From contig OY787533.1 of the NCBI GenBank assembly GCA_963678925.1, positions 3,286,001 to 3,350,000 of the forward strand: a stretch of DNA of 64,000 nucleotides, in the 5' to 3' direction. Below the pieces are notes generated by a model that saw nothing but the letters and a program-made list of their open reading frames with translations, had not been told where the DNA came from and searched no databases. This DNA comes from G963665925 sp963678925. Lineage in GTDB: Bacteria; Bacillota; Clostridia; Peptostreptococcales; Acidaminobacteraceae. Numbering within the stretch: the first letter of the stretch is position 1; each line of letters begins with the position of its first letter. The position numbers were made by a program, and so were the translations under genes. Shown here in pieces: positions 50,518 to 60,179 of this stretch.

Positions 50518-51906
50518 ATGAGAATCAATACTAACACAATGGCACTTAACACTTACAATCAGTTGTCTATGAACAACAAAAAAGCAGAGAGCTCTATTGA
50601 AAAGCTTTCTTCTGGACTTCGCATCAACAGTGCGGCAGACGATGCTGCAGGTCTTGCGATTTCCGAGAAAATGCGTTCGCAGATTCGTGGCCTTGATCAG
50701 GCGTCTGCAAACTCACAGGACGCAATTTCAATGGTTCAGACTGCTGAAGGTGCACTGACAGAAACGGAAGATATTCTTCAGCGTATGCGTGAACTATCGG
50801 TTCAAGCAACAAATGACACAAATACGGCAGATGACCGTGAAGCAATCCAGCTTGAAATTGATCAGCTCGTTGAGGAAATCGACAGAATATCAGAAACAAC
50901 AGAATTCAATACTAAAACACTGCTTAACGGCAACTCTGCATCTACTGCTTCAATTGGCGCAACGAATACAGCCCTTATCGATTCGGTTGAGACATCGAAT
51001 GCCGAGCTCGAGACAGGCACGTATACAGTCAACGTAACGGTAGATACACCTATTGCAGTTGAAGACGTTGTTGATGGCGGAACTGGACTTGCAGCAGCAG
51101 AAATCCTGATTGACGGTTCGGGTGCGGCAACGGGCAGTGACGCGGCAGACGTACAGCCGGGCAGTTACCAAATCGTCGTTGATGAGGACAGTGACAACGC
51201 AGGCACTTATGTGGTATCACTGGTTGACTCGGACACAGGTGAAGAGGTAGCGAGCCAGAACAATGTGGACATCGCAAATGACAATATTGCCATTGGCGGT
51301 ATTGGTATTGATGCGGGTTCGATTACGGGTACAGGCACGGTTTCGTTTGACATCGAGGGTGACTATACCTTTGAACTGACTGACGGCACAAACACGCTGG
51401 CAACAGTTTCTGTAGATGACTACGCGGATGACGAAATCGAAATCGGCGGTCTGACACTGGATTTTGCAGCGGATTTGACAACGGCGGGTTCAACTGAAGT
51501 CGTTGTGACAAACAACTCGCTAACCATGCAAATTGGTGCAAATGACGGTCAGACAATGAATATTGCCATGAGTGACATGTCGGCTGAAGCACTGGGCGTT
51601 GAAGATCTGGACCTGTCAACTTCTGACGGGGCGGAATCTGCAATCAGTACACTCGATGACGCTATTAAAGCGGTATCCAACGAACGTGCGAAACTTGGTG
51701 CATACCAAAACCGTCTTGAGCACACAATCAACAATCTGGAAACCTCTTCAGAAAATCTGACAGCTGCTGAATCGAGAATTCGAGACGTCGATATCGCTGA
51801 AGAAATGATGGAATATACAAAGTACAACGTATTGCAGCAATCTGCAAATGCAATGCTGGCACAAGCTAACCAACAGCCGGAGAATGTATTATCGCTGTTG
51901 AGATAG
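50518..51906 (+). CDS. hag: Flagellin
   Basis: A 462-residue filament subunit. The N-terminus MRINTNTMALNTYNQLSMNNKKAESSIEKLSSGLRINSAADDAAG and C-terminus SRIRDVDIAEEMMEYTKYNVLQQSANAMLAQANQQPENVLSLLR are the standard flagellin ends. The middle (about 140-360) is a variable, acidic, beta-rich surface domain with many G, D, T and V residues. GGAGGG precedes the ATG by eight bases and a strong terminator follows. It is separated from the rest of the hook cluster by the inserted ISL3 element. It is probably the major filament protein. Confidence 0.95.
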   Translation: MRINTNTMALNTYNQLSMNNKKAESSIEKLSSGLRINSAADDAAGLAISEKMRSQIRGLDQASANSQDAISMVQTAEGALTETEDILQRMRELSVQATNDTNTADDREAIQLEIDQLVEEIDRISETTEFNTKTLLNGNSASTASIGATNTALIDSVETSNAELETGTYTVNVTVDTPIAVEDVVDGGTGLAAAEILIDGSGAATGSDAADVQPGSYQIVVDEDSDNAGTYVVSLVDSDTGEEVASQNNVDIANDNIAIGGIGIDAGSITGTGTVSFDIEGDYTFELTDGTNTLATVSVDDYADDEIEIGGLTLDFAADLTTAGSTEVVVTNNSLTMQIGANDGQTMNIAMSDMSAEALGVEDLDLSTSDGAESAISTLDDAIKAVSNERAKLGAYQNRLEHTINNLETSSENLTAAESRIRDVDIAEEMMEYTKYNVLQQSANAMLAQANQQPENVLSLLR

Positions 51907-51935
51907 ATTAATTCTCATGAATCGCATCATAATAA

Positions 51936-51972
51936 AAACACACCTCGGGCCTGAGCAACCCGAGGTGTGTTT
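51936..51972. terminator. Strong bidirectional terminator after flagellin
   Basis: A 14-bp stem (51936-51949 with 51959-51972) with a nine-base loop and nine T's on the plus strand, between convergent flagellin and the kinase gene. Confidence 0.92.
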
Positions 51973-51985
51973 TTTTTTGTTTTAA

Positions 51986-53452
51986 TCAGCTGTATGTTCC
52001 CTGGAACCAGACAGTCGTTCCATTGTGTTCCTTTGATTCAATCCCGTATTCATACTGGTGCATAATGAGAATCTGTTTGATGATCGCCATGCCAATGCCG
52101 GATTGTGCACTGGAATCATTTTCATTGGAAGTTCTGGACTTATCGATTTTGTAGAACCTGTCCCAAACGTATTTCAGGTCATTCTCACTAATACCGCAGC
52201 CGTTGTCTGAAATCTCAAATCTGAAGCGGGAAGGCCCGTACTTGAGTTTTACATCAATTTTTGTCACACCTGAAGCGTGGGTGTTGATGTTGTCGACCAG
52301 ATTGTAGAGCACCCTTTGTATTTTTTGCTTGTCCAGAGTGACTTCGCGTGGTGTGCCCTCTTCACTAATGCTTATTTCAATCTGAGAGGACTCAGACAAG
52401 GCGAAGAAGTTCTTGAAGATTTCCTGCGCAATATCCGCCAATGCATGGGGTTCCTTTTGGAGGGCTGCGCCTCTGGACTCGATTTTTGACAGGTAGAGCA
52501 GATCGTCTACGATATTGCCAAGTCGCTGCGCTTCATCGTGAATGATCTGTATGGAAAACTGATCTTCCTCGGAAAGTGAGTCGTTCTTGTCGATCAGGTA
52601 TTCTGCATAGGTCTGAATGAGTGTAATGGGTGTTCTAAGGTCGTGGGAAGCATTGGCGATAAAATCCTTGCGCTCCTGGTTGATTTCCTCAAGCCGGCTT
52701 GCCATATCCTTAATATCCCGGGTCAGATTGCCAACCTCATCTTTAGACTTGCTCGTAAGAGAAACATCGAAGTTTCCTGCAGCAATCTGATGGGTTGCCT
52801 CCCGTATGTTCAGAATTGGACGCGTGAACTCCCTGGATACCACAAATGCAAAAAGTGATCCCACAAGCAGGGAAAGCGCAGAGATGATAGAGAGCTGCTT
52901 CTGAAGAATTGTTGCGGACTCATCAATAGGCGCTAGGGGCATGAAAAGAACGACCTTGCCCTTATAATTATTACCAAGAATGATGGGGGCGGTTACAAAC
53001 ATGGCACCGTTGGGTGGGAACTTGTCTTCAAGAACACTGTAAGTAACCGTTGTCTTTGAGCGGCTTTTTGCCCGTTCATAAATATGAAGCAAATCGATAT
53101 TCAGGGGCTTTGCCATTTCCATAAATTCGCGCAGGTTTTCTCCGCGTACCTGAGGCGGCGTCAATGTATCGCTGATGATGATCTGATCATCTGCACCCAG
53201 AATAACGACACGTGTGTCATAGAGTGTGAAGAGATTGCTTACAATGTGGTTGGCTTCTGAGGGCGCCTCGTCGGATTGATCCCACAATGTGAGTTCCTCT
53301 GCGAGTGTTGTGCCCATATCAAGAAGCGCTTCCTTGCGTTCGCTGATATAGAAGTTTCTTAAAAGAACAACCTGAAAGATCCAAACCATAGCAATAATGA
53401 AGAGGATGAGCATGGTTATTCCAAACCAGAGTTTTGTTCCAATACGTCTCAT
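51986..53452 (-). CDS. Sensor histidine kinase
   Basis: A 488-residue membrane kinase partnered with the upstream response regulator. Two helices (about 10-32 and 195-217) flank an extracytoplasmic sensor of about 160 residues without a recognised fold. HAMP (218-270) precedes a HisKA domain with the phospho-acceptor in NASHDLRTPI and an ATPase domain with NLVDNINTHA, DNGCGI and GIGMAI boxes. ATG 53452 follows TTGGAGAC, with the stop of the response regulator gene overlapping the leader; the longer frame is rejected. It is likely to respond to envelope or small-molecule stress, but the signal is unknown. Transcribed from the regulator gene. Confidence 0.88.
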   Translation of the reverse strand: MRRIGTKLWFGITMLILFIIAMVWIFQVVLLRNFYISERKEALLDMGTTLAEELTLWDQSDEAPSEANHIVSNLFTLYDTRVVILGADDQIIISDTLTPPQVRGENLREFMEMAKPLNIDLLHIYERAKSRSKTTVTYSVLEDKFPPNGAMFVTAPIILGNNYKGKVVLFMPLAPIDESATILQKQLSIISALSLLVGSLFAFVVSREFTRPILNIREATHQIAAGNFDVSLTSKSKDEVGNLTRDIKDMASRLEEINQERKDFIANASHDLRTPITLIQTYAEYLIDKNDSLSEEDQFSIQIIHDEAQRLGNIVDDLLYLSKIESRGAALQKEPHALADIAQEIFKNFFALSESSQIEISISEEGTPREVTLDKQKIQRVLYNLVDNINTHASGVTKIDVKLKYGPSRFRFEISDNGCGISENDLKYVWDRFYKIDKSRTSNENDSSAQSGIGMAIIKQILIMHQYEYGIESKEHNGTTVWFQGTYS

Positions 53453-53454
53453 TG

Positions 53455-54138
53455 TTAGTCTCCAACACAGAACTTGTATCCTGTGCCCCATACGGTTTTC
53501 AGAAATTCCTTGTGTGTGCCGAGTTTGTCTCGAAGCTGACGGATATGCGTATCGACCGTTCTGTAATCACCATTGAAGTCATAGCCCCATACTCGCGAAA
53601 GCAGAGTGTCGCGGGTGAAGGCAATGTTCTGGTTGTTAATCATGAAAGCGAGCAGTTCATATTCACGCGGAGTGAGCTTGAGCTCGATATGGTCAACGAA
53701 AATTTGCCGCGACATTTCGTTGAGTCGAATAGGGCCTACTTGAAGCTCGGTGCTATTGGTTTCAAGTACGGTTCTTCCGCGGCTGAGAACGGCTTTGACA
53801 CGTGCTGCGAGCAGTCTCAGGCTGAAGGGCTTGGTGATGTAATCATCTGCGCCGAGCTCAAAGCCTAGAAGCTTGTCATATTCCTCACCACGGGCAGTGA
53901 GCATGATAACCCGTGAGTCCGTGGTATTCCTGACTTCCTGGCAGACAGTCCATCCATCAATTTCAGGCATCATGACATCAAGCAGAATCAGATCGTATTT
54001 CTTGGATTGTATGAGCATCAGGGCATGGGCGCCGTCTTGGGCTTCGTCTACCCTGTAGCCTTCGTGCTCAAGATATTTGGAAACGACCCGACGAAGCTTT
54101 GATTCGTCATCGACTACCAAAATATTTGTATTTAACAT
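53455..54138 (-). CDS. OmpR/PhoB-family response regulator
   Basis: A 227-residue regulator: receiver domain with DLILLDVMMPEIDG (phosphoacceptor Asp52 area), TARGEEYDKLLGFELGADDYITKPF, then a winged-helix DNA-binding domain with LTPREYELLAFMINN and TVDTHIRQLRDKLG. It is complete. GGAGGTC precedes the ATG and its stop is two bases from the start of the kinase gene, forming a two-gene operon. Its target genes are unknown. Upstream, TATAAT boxes are present but the -35 is not clear. Confidence 0.92.
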   Translation of the reverse strand: MLNTNILVVDDESKLRRVVSKYLEHEGYRVDEAQDGAHALMLIQSKKYDLILLDVMMPEIDGWTVCQEVRNTTDSRVIMLTARGEEYDKLLGFELGADDYITKPFSLRLLAARVKAVLSRGRTVLETNSTELQVGPIRLNEMSRQIFVDHIELKLTPREYELLAFMINNQNIAFTRDTLLSRVWGYDFNGDYRTVDTHIRQLRDKLGTHKEFLKTVWGTGYKFCVGD

Positions 54139-54261
54139 AGTGGACCTCCATTATAGCGATTCAATTTTTATACTACCACACGTTCATTATAAATGAATTA
54201 AGTCTGTGAAATTTTAATACTTGATTTATAATTCCATCATATTTCCATAACATTTTCCAAA

Positions 54262-55077
54262 TTGAAGCAGGATAACAATGTTATATTCTATTTTAATGTA
54301 CAGATACGTGAAAAGTATGTGAAAGATGGATTGACAAAAGAAGCAATGAGGTTCATACTATATGAGAATTATTATCATTTAATAAAAGTCGGAGTTTTCG
54401 ATTCGGAAATGGAGAAAGAAATGAAAGATTGCAGCATGTGTAATAATTGTCGAAGTGATTTTTATAATGATGTTATTCATTGCCTTGTGAATGCACTGGA
54501 TTATAGAGACCCTTATACCAAGGGACATTCCGGCCGTGTTGGCGATATGGCACTGGAGCTTTCCAAGATGATGCGGTTGGATGATGAAACCAGGGAACTG
54601 ATCCATATAGCTGGGCACTTGCACGATATTGGGAAAATCGGCATATCTGACTATATTCTCCTCAAGGAAGGCGGTCTTACCGATGAAGAATGGGCTGTCA
54701 TGAAGACACATCCAAGCATTGGATATGAAATTGTCCAGGACAGCAGTCTCATTGAGGTTGGACAGGTGATTTTACAGCATCACGAGCGCTGGGACGGTTG
54801 CGGATACCCCTGTGGACTCAAAGGAGAAGAAATACATATTGCTGCAAGAATCATAGCCCTGTGCGATACCATAGATGCCATGTCTTCCAATAGGCCCTAT
54901 AGAAAATGCTTCGGATGGGATGAGGTGCGCCGGGAGGTAAAAGCCTGTATGGGCACACAATTTGACCCTCGGCTCATGAAGTATGTTGACAGGCTCATTG
55001 CCGTATGGAGGCAGTTTGAAGAGACAGGTGAACTGACCAAGGAACGCGTTAGACCGCGGACACAGGAAGCCATATAA
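54262..55077 (+). CDS. HD-GYP domain phosphodiesterase
   Basis: A 271-residue cyclic di-GMP hydrolase-type protein. Residues 75-245 form the HD-GYP domain: GHSGRVGDMALELSKM, HLHDIGKIGI with the HD pair, KTHPSIGYEIV, HHERWDGCGYPCGL with the GYP signature, and a late RIIALCDTIDAM. All metal ligands appear intact, so it could degrade cyclic di-GMP. Residues 1-74 have no known domain but hold a CSMCNNC cysteine cluster. The start is uncertain: TTG 54262 lacks a good ribosome binding site, and starts near 54420 are also possible. Not obviously linked to a cyclase gene. Confidence 0.82.
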   Translation: MKQDNNVIFYFNVQIREKYVKDGLTKEAMRFILYENYYHLIKVGVFDSEMEKEMKDCSMCNNCRSDFYNDVIHCLVNALDYRDPYTKGHSGRVGDMALELSKMMRLDDETRELIHIAGHLHDIGKIGISDYILLKEGGLTDEEWAVMKTHPSIGYEIVQDSSLIEVGQVILQHHERWDGCGYPCGLKGEEIHIAARIIALCDTIDAMSSNRPYRKCFGWDEVRREVKACMGTQFDPRLMKYVDRLIAVWRQFEETGELTKERVRPRTQEAI

Positions 55078-55101
55078 GCAGGCGTCATACAAATATTTAT
55101 A

Positions 55102-55130
55102 TGTCATATGACACACAACTCGAGTATAAT
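55102..55130 (+). promoter_or_regulatory. Promoter with a palindrome over its -35 region
   Basis: A perfect TATAAT (55125-55130), with the 12-bp perfect palindrome TGTCATATGACA (55102-55113) covering the -35 position. It could be an operator for the gene that starts at 55179. Confidence 0.5.
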
Positions 55131-55178
55131 AATAAGCGTGAACTGTATTGTGTGAATGATTATGTAAGGAGTGTTATT

Positions 55179-55703
55179 ATGACAAGAATCAATGTGAAGC
55201 TGGATGTCATCGAAGCAATGCTGTATTTTTGGAAGGCGACCAATGAGAAGGAAAAGGTTGGAGAAGCCTATATGGCGGATATTACTTCTTATGAAGCAAT
55301 GAAGCCGCTATATAAGGAAAGCTTTGATCCTGATGCAGCCAGAAAAGTGCTCAGTGCGATCTCAAATCGGGAAATGCTGAATACCCCATGTAAGATTTCA
55401 CGGAAGTTCTGGAACAACAATATGTGGATGATGGAAGACCTCGAGTATACGGACATGATGGTGGCACCGCTTAAGAAACTGAACCTGGACGCGCTTGCGC
55501 AGGAGCTGAGCCAAGCGGGTGCGCCGGAATCCATCGAAGTCCACTTTGTACCAGGACATCATGACGTGTATTATCTGGAGGGCAACAAGGTCATTATCAA
55601 CTTTTTCAGAGTCAAGCCTGACCTGATGGATGAATCGATTGTAACAATCGAAGACCAGCCGCTGTATGATTTTGTAGCTGAGAAAATAAAAGAGCTTCTA
55701 TAA
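55179..55703 (+). CDS. Conserved protein of unknown function (TDE2712-like)
   Basis: A 174-residue, soluble protein. Its sequence pattern (VIEAMLYFWKATNEKEKV, then FDPDAARKVLSAISNREML, NRKFWNNNMWMMEDL) recalls an uncharacterised family that I believe is annotated TDE2712; I am not certain. It is helical in the N-terminal half, with a mixed alpha/beta C-terminal half (VHFVPGHHDVYYLEGNKVIINFF). No catalytic site is identified. AAGGAG precedes ATG 55179; an upstream extension to 55101 covers the promoter and is rejected. Confidence 0.62.
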   Translation: MTRINVKLDVIEAMLYFWKATNEKEKVGEAYMADITSYEAMKPLYKESFDPDAARKVLSAISNREMLNTPCKISRKFWNNNMWMMEDLEYTDMMVAPLKKLNLDALAQELSQAGAPESIEVHFVPGHHDVYYLEGNKVIINFFRVKPDLMDESIVTIEDQPLYDFVAEKIKELL

Positions 55704-55730
55704 AAAACGGAAAAAAACCGGGTAAGCAGA

Positions 55731-55768
55731 AAAACGGCCAGCCGACATGATGTCGACGAGGCCGTTTT
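55731..55768. terminator. Bidirectional intrinsic terminator
   Basis: A nine-pair outer stem (AAAACGGCC with GGCCGTTTT) and an inner six-pair CGACAT stem, between convergent genes. Confidence 0.82.
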
Positions 55769-55833
55769 AATTTGCAGAAAACCTGAAAACCCAAAAACCA
55801 GAACTCAAGATCTATTGGAGTCCGAAGGGGCTT

Positions 55834-56268
55834 TTATTGTCTGTTTATCATTCCGCGCTTAATCATACGTCCAATGGATGTTGTCGAAATGACTGCGCAG
55901 GCGATTGCTATGGCAACCAGAAAGGTTTCAAGACCTGACTGTATCGCCGCATCATAGTTGTTTTCAACCGATTGAAGCATGGCGTAGTAAAGACCATAGC
56001 CCGGAACGAGGGGAATTATGCCCGGAACCACAAAAACCGTACCTGGTTCCTTGTAAACACGCGCAAAGATTTCACCGACAATACCAACCGCAAAAGCACC
56101 GGCAAATGCTGCAAATACAACAGATGCGAGCAGGGTCTGCGCGTTGATGTAGACAATCCATCCAATGGCGCCAACAATGCCGGACTGTACGATGTTCTTC
56201 TTTGGAATATTGAAAATTACAGCAAATCCCACTGTACATATGAATGCGTATAGAGCTGCTTGAAGCAT
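55834..56268 (-). CDS. Threonine/serine exporter, ThrE C-terminal-type subunit
   Basis: A 144-residue membrane protein with five helices matching the ThrE_2 (DUF3815) half of the exporter: FVVPGIIPLVPGYGLYYAML is the family's PGxxPLVPG motif. It works with the ThrE_1-like partner whose stop it overlaps (TAATG). Fused ThrE proteins in other bacteria have both halves in one chain. It exports threonine, serine or related amino acids by proton antiport (family knowledge). Confidence 0.85.
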   Translation of the reverse strand: MLQAALYAFICTVGFAVIFNIPKKNIVQSGIVGAIGWIVYINAQTLLASVVFAAFAGAFAVGIVGEIFARVYKEPGTVFVVPGIIPLVPGYGLYYAMLQSVENNYDAAIQSGLETFLVAIAIACAVISTTSIGRMIKRGMINRQ

Positions 56269-57059
56269 TACAATACACCTCCTGTAAGAATCAGACTGGC
56301 CTGAAGTACGGCTGCTACACCCAGTGCGATTGCTAGTGCCACGCCAAAAGCTTCCGAAAGCTTGGAAACACCGGAAACAAAGTCGCCGGAGATGGTGTCT
56401 CGAAGGGCGTTTGTTATGGCAACACCAGGCACAAGCGGCATTAAGGCGCCAATGACAATGACATCTACATTCACAGGGTGTCCGAGGCTCACTGCAATCG
56501 AAGTCAGAAGCATTGCTGCCAAAGTGTTGACGATGCCGCCACCCAGATTTTTAAGAAAGAAAGCCCGTGTTCTTTTGGAAATGGCATTGACGGTGAAGAC
56601 AACCATAAAGCCTACCATAAAGGACAGGACACCTTCCAGGGTATTGCCACCATAAATCAAAGTGAAGAAACCGCTGGCCAGACCACCGGCTGCGTGTTGA
56701 AGCAGCTGTGGATAATGCGGAGCTTTGCGTATGGTCTTAAGGTGCGCCAACGCAGATTCTACGGGAATGTTTCCAGCTACGAAATCACGGGAAAACTCAT
56801 TGACCATGGAAATGATATGCAGGTCGATGATGTTGGCCCTCATTTTTCTAACATATGAGAAATCCTGTCCATCGTAATGATAAGACATGAATATTCCTGT
56901 AGGAATTGTGAAACTGTGTACGTCGTCCAGCCCTCTTGATTTGCAGATATGTTCAATGGTTTCTTCAACGCGGTACGTTTCAGCACCATTTTCGAGCATA
57001 ATCTGACCGGCGTAGAGGGCAATGTCGAGAATGTCTCGAACTTCTTGTTTGCTTAGCAT
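56268..57059 (-). CDS. Threonine/serine exporter, ThrE N-terminal-type subunit
   Basis: A 263-residue membrane protein. The N-terminal cytosolic part (about 1-110) contains EVRDILDIALYAGQIMLENGAETYRVEETI, characteristic of ThrE_1 (DUF1212), followed by five membrane helices with IGALMPLVPGVAITNALRDTISGD. AGGAGG precedes the ATG. The two half-proteins form an operon and together make the exporter. Regulatory sites are unclear. Confidence 0.87.
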   Translation of the reverse strand: MLSKQEVRDILDIALYAGQIMLENGAETYRVEETIEHICKSRGLDDVHSFTIPTGIFMSYHYDGQDFSYVRKMRANIIDLHIISMVNEFSRDFVAGNIPVESALAHLKTIRKAPHYPQLLQHAAGGLASGFFTLIYGGNTLEGVLSFMVGFMVVFTVNAISKRTRAFFLKNLGGGIVNTLAAMLLTSIAVSLGHPVNVDVIVIGALMPLVPGVAITNALRDTISGDFVSGVSKLSEAFGVALAIALGVAAVLQASLILTGGVL

Positions 57060-57298
57060 GATGACCTCCTAAAAACATGAGGGAAAATATAGTGATATCT
57101 TACCCAAACCAGTGCATTTCAGTCTAGCACAAGTTGAAATTATTGTGAACAGAAAATATCTTGTATAAGGTTAAAACTTAATTAATATTTAGAAATAATT
57201 AACATATATTCTGGGGATGTCATGAATATGAGGGTAGATAGTTACAATAACTATAATTTGGCTAGGATTGAAGGCGCGTTTTCTGAGGAGGTGGCTCG

Positions 57299-60136
57299 GT
57301 GTCCAGTACAGAAAGCTTACAAGACGCTTTATATGACCCGAGATTGGAAATTATTAATAATATAGGGGATCCAGTAATCGTTTTTGATGAGGATATTATT
57401 GTTTTTGCCAACGCAGAAGCTGTCAATCTATTTGGTTTTCAAGATGCTCTGGAAATGGTTGATTTGAAGCTGAGTGCAATTACTTCGAAGTATGAGAAGA
57501 AAAAGGAATATGCCTTTTCAAGGCAGACAGACTTTCTCCATCCAACAATTGACGCCGAGTGTCAGCGCTTCAGGTGGATTCATCTGAAGAAGAATGGAGA
57601 GCACTTCTATTCGGAAGTTATCAGTGTAAAGCTGCCTGAAAAGCTCAGACAGCTTTGGCCCGACGCGCAATGCGTCATCATATCTGATTTGAGTTCATGG
57701 AACCATCTGCGTTCCAGGGCTGAAATGAGCTTTGTTCCGACGAGAAACCTCATTAACAATATCGATGAGGCCATTCTGATCATCGATCCGGATACAGGAC
57801 GTATTTTAGAATGCAACTCCAATGCCGCAGATTTTTACGGATACTCCGTAAACGCGCTGCGCACCATGAACATTGGGGATATCAACACACTACCTCCAGA
57901 ACATATCAAGGAGGAAATGACCAAGGCCAAGGAGGAAAAGAGAGGTCACTTCAGATTCAAGCACAGGATGGCTTCTGGAGAAGTACTCGATGTCAAGGTT
58001 CTCAGCGGCCCGGTTCACTACAGGGACAAGGTGGCGCTTTATTCTATCGTTGCACCGACACTCAACGCCTTAAAACCGGCTACTGTGGTTGAACGCAATG
58101 TCCTGCCGGCCACAGAGCAGAACATCTTTGAAACGCTTTTCCACGCCCTTCAGCTTCCTGCGGTCATTTTCAACCCGGATATGCGAATTAGGGCTGTCAA
58201 CACGGCATTTCTCAAAGAGTTCGAATATGGCATTCAGGAGGTCATGAATCGCCACGTCACACCCCTGATTTGTCCATGGGAGTATATTGAAGAAGCGGAG
58301 TTCTTTCATGGTCTTGTTCTAAAGGGCAACAATATCTTTGAGGAGATTTTCAGAAAGTCAAAATCGGGCAGGGTGAAAAGCTACCGGGTCAATGCATTTC
58401 CCCTTATGTACAAGGGTGGGGTGTCGGCAGTTGTATCCGTATATATGGATATGGACGCTGAGAAACGTGCCTTTACCAAGCTCGATCTTATCAATAAGAT
58501 TTTTGAAAGCATAGATGAAGGCATGCTGATTACCAACCAGGAAGGTCAGATTATTTGGGTGAATCATGCCTTTCAGAATATTACAGGCTTTAAGTTTTCA
58601 GATGCCATTGGCAAGAAACCGTCAATCATGAAGTCAGAACGCCACGATGAGATGTTCTATAAGACCATGTGGCATAAGCTCAAGACGCAGGGCTACTGGG
58701 AAGGGGAAATTATAAACAGGCGCAGAACTGGGGAGTACTACCAGGAGTGGCTGACGATTGTTGCTGTGAAGGATAAAAAGGACAGGGTCACAAACTACGT
58801 AGGCGTCATGAACGATATTACCAAATATAAGGCGCAGGAAGAAAAAATCCGCCATTTGGCAAAAACGGATGTTTTGACTGGGCTTATGAACCGCGTGACT
58901 TTTATTGAGAACGCTACCCGTGAACTTGAGCAGATGGCGGAAGATATGAAGCATGCCTTGTTTTTTATTGACCTGGACGGATTTAAGAAAATAAATGACA
59001 CCTATGGACACGACCAAGGTGACAAGCTGCTTAAAATCATATCCTACAGACTGGAATCCACAATCAAGTCCAAGGATTTTGTGGCCCGTCTGGGAGGCGA
59101 TGAGTTCATTGTAATGGTAAAAGATATTGAGCCCGATCTTGTTTCTGACATCGCGAGTCGAATTCTTGATGTGGCAGGGCGGACAATTGATATTGAAGGA
59201 CACACAATCAGTATGGATGCCAGCATAGGCATTGCCATTTATCCGGATGATGCCAGTACCTTGAAGGAACTGATGAAGAGTGCCGATATTGCGCTCTATC
59301 ATGCGAAAGAGAGTACTGGAAGCAGCTTCTCCTATTACTCAAGGGAAATCGAGAAACGTTTCAAGCACGCCAATCAGCTTGAAACGTGTCTTAAGGAAGC
59401 GCTTAAAAAGGAAGAGTTCTCAGTGTATTATCAGGGAATCAAGGCGAATAACGCGAAGGGGTTTGCCTGTGCAGAAGCCCTTATACGTTGGGACAATGAA
59501 ACCCTTGGAAATGTATCTCCAAGCATTTTTATTCCAATGGCTGAAAAGACAGGTATCATGACCCAGCTTGGCATGTGGGTGATTGAGCGTGTGTTTAAGG
59601 ACATCAGGACCTGGGATCTTGACAAGCACCTGCATGACGGGGTTGCAGTCAATATTTCTGTCAGTCAGCTTGAGGATGAGAACTTTGCAAGGAAGGTGAA
59701 GTACCTGCTTGAAAGGTATGAGATTCCACCTGAAAAGATCGAGTTTGAGATAACAGAAAGTATTTATATACGGAATTTCGCCCAGGCTGTAGGTGTACTG
59801 GACGAGCTTAGAGACCTGGGAATCAGTTTGACCATGGATGATTTTGGGACCGGCTATTCCTCACTTTCCATGATCCACAAGCTCAAGCTCAGCAAGATAA
59901 AAATCGACAGGTCTTTCATAAAGGATTTGCCTGACCATGACAAGTCCATTGAATTGACCAATTCGATTATAAACCTTGCCAAGAACCTCAATTTCAAAGT
60001 GGTTGCGGAAGGTGTCGAGAACAAGCGGCAGGTCGATTTCCTGTGGGAAAGAGACTGTGATTATATACAGGGATTCTATTTTTCGAAGCCGAACAGTCCA
60101 GATAATTTCTTTTCCCTAATCAGCGAAGAAGTCTGA
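57299..60136 (+). CDS. Multi-PAS GGDEF-EAL cyclic di-GMP protein
   Basis: A 945-residue cytosolic signalling protein without membrane helices. Residues 10-130, 150-260, 275-385 and 400-515 look like four PAS domains (for example EGMLITNQEGQIIWVNHAF). A GGDEF domain (about 520-690) has DVLTGLMNRVTF and RLGGDEF, lacking an RxxD inhibition site. An EAL domain (about 700-940) has EALIRW, ITES, DDFGTGYSS, KIDRSFIKDL and VAEGVEN, so phosphodiesterase activity should be intact. The GGDEF is probably also active or GTP-regulatory. It starts with GTG after GAGGAGGTGG. The PAS ligands are unknown. It is likely to change motility or adhesion, given the nearby flagellar genes. Confidence 0.9.
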   Translation: MSSTESLQDALYDPRLEIINNIGDPVIVFDEDIIVFANAEAVNLFGFQDALEMVDLKLSAITSKYEKKKEYAFSRQTDFLHPTIDAECQRFRWIHLKKNGEHFYSEVISVKLPEKLRQLWPDAQCVIISDLSSWNHLRSRAEMSFVPTRNLINNIDEAILIIDPDTGRILECNSNAADFYGYSVNALRTMNIGDINTLPPEHIKEEMTKAKEEKRGHFRFKHRMASGEVLDVKVLSGPVHYRDKVALYSIVAPTLNALKPATVVERNVLPATEQNIFETLFHALQLPAVIFNPDMRIRAVNTAFLKEFEYGIQEVMNRHVTPLICPWEYIEEAEFFHGLVLKGNNIFEEIFRKSKSGRVKSYRVNAFPLMYKGGVSAVVSVYMDMDAEKRAFTKLDLINKIFESIDEGMLITNQEGQIIWVNHAFQNITGFKFSDAIGKKPSIMKSERHDEMFYKTMWHKLKTQGYWEGEIINRRRTGEYYQEWLTIVAVKDKKDRVTNYVGVMNDITKYKAQEEKIRHLAKTDVLTGLMNRVTFIENATRELEQMAEDMKHALFFIDLDGFKKINDTYGHDQGDKLLKIISYRLESTIKSKDFVARLGGDEFIVMVKDIEPDLVSDIASRILDVAGRTIDIEGHTISMDASIGIAIYPDDASTLKELMKSADIALYHAKESTGSSFSYYSREIEKRFKHANQLETCLKEALKKEEFSVYYQGIKANNAKGFACAEALIRWDNETLGNVSPSIFIPMAEKTGIMTQLGMWVIERVFKDIRTWDLDKHLHDGVAVNISVSQLEDENFARKVKYLLERYEIPPEKIEFEITESIYIRNFAQAVGVLDELRDLGISLTMDDFGTGYSSLSMIHKLKLSKIKIDRSFIKDLPDHDKSIELTNSIINLAKNLNFKVVAEGVENKRQVDFLWERDCDYIQGFYFSKPNSPDNFFSLISEEV

Positions 60137-60179
60137 TATAATGAAGTTCAGAATTACAAGGGAGATTGAAGGAGTTAGA

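Noticed and set aside
58634..59302. 222-codon reverse-strand gene opposite the GGDEF-EAL gene
   Set aside because: It is the mirror of a strongly supported coding region; its own translation has no domain or ribosome binding site.
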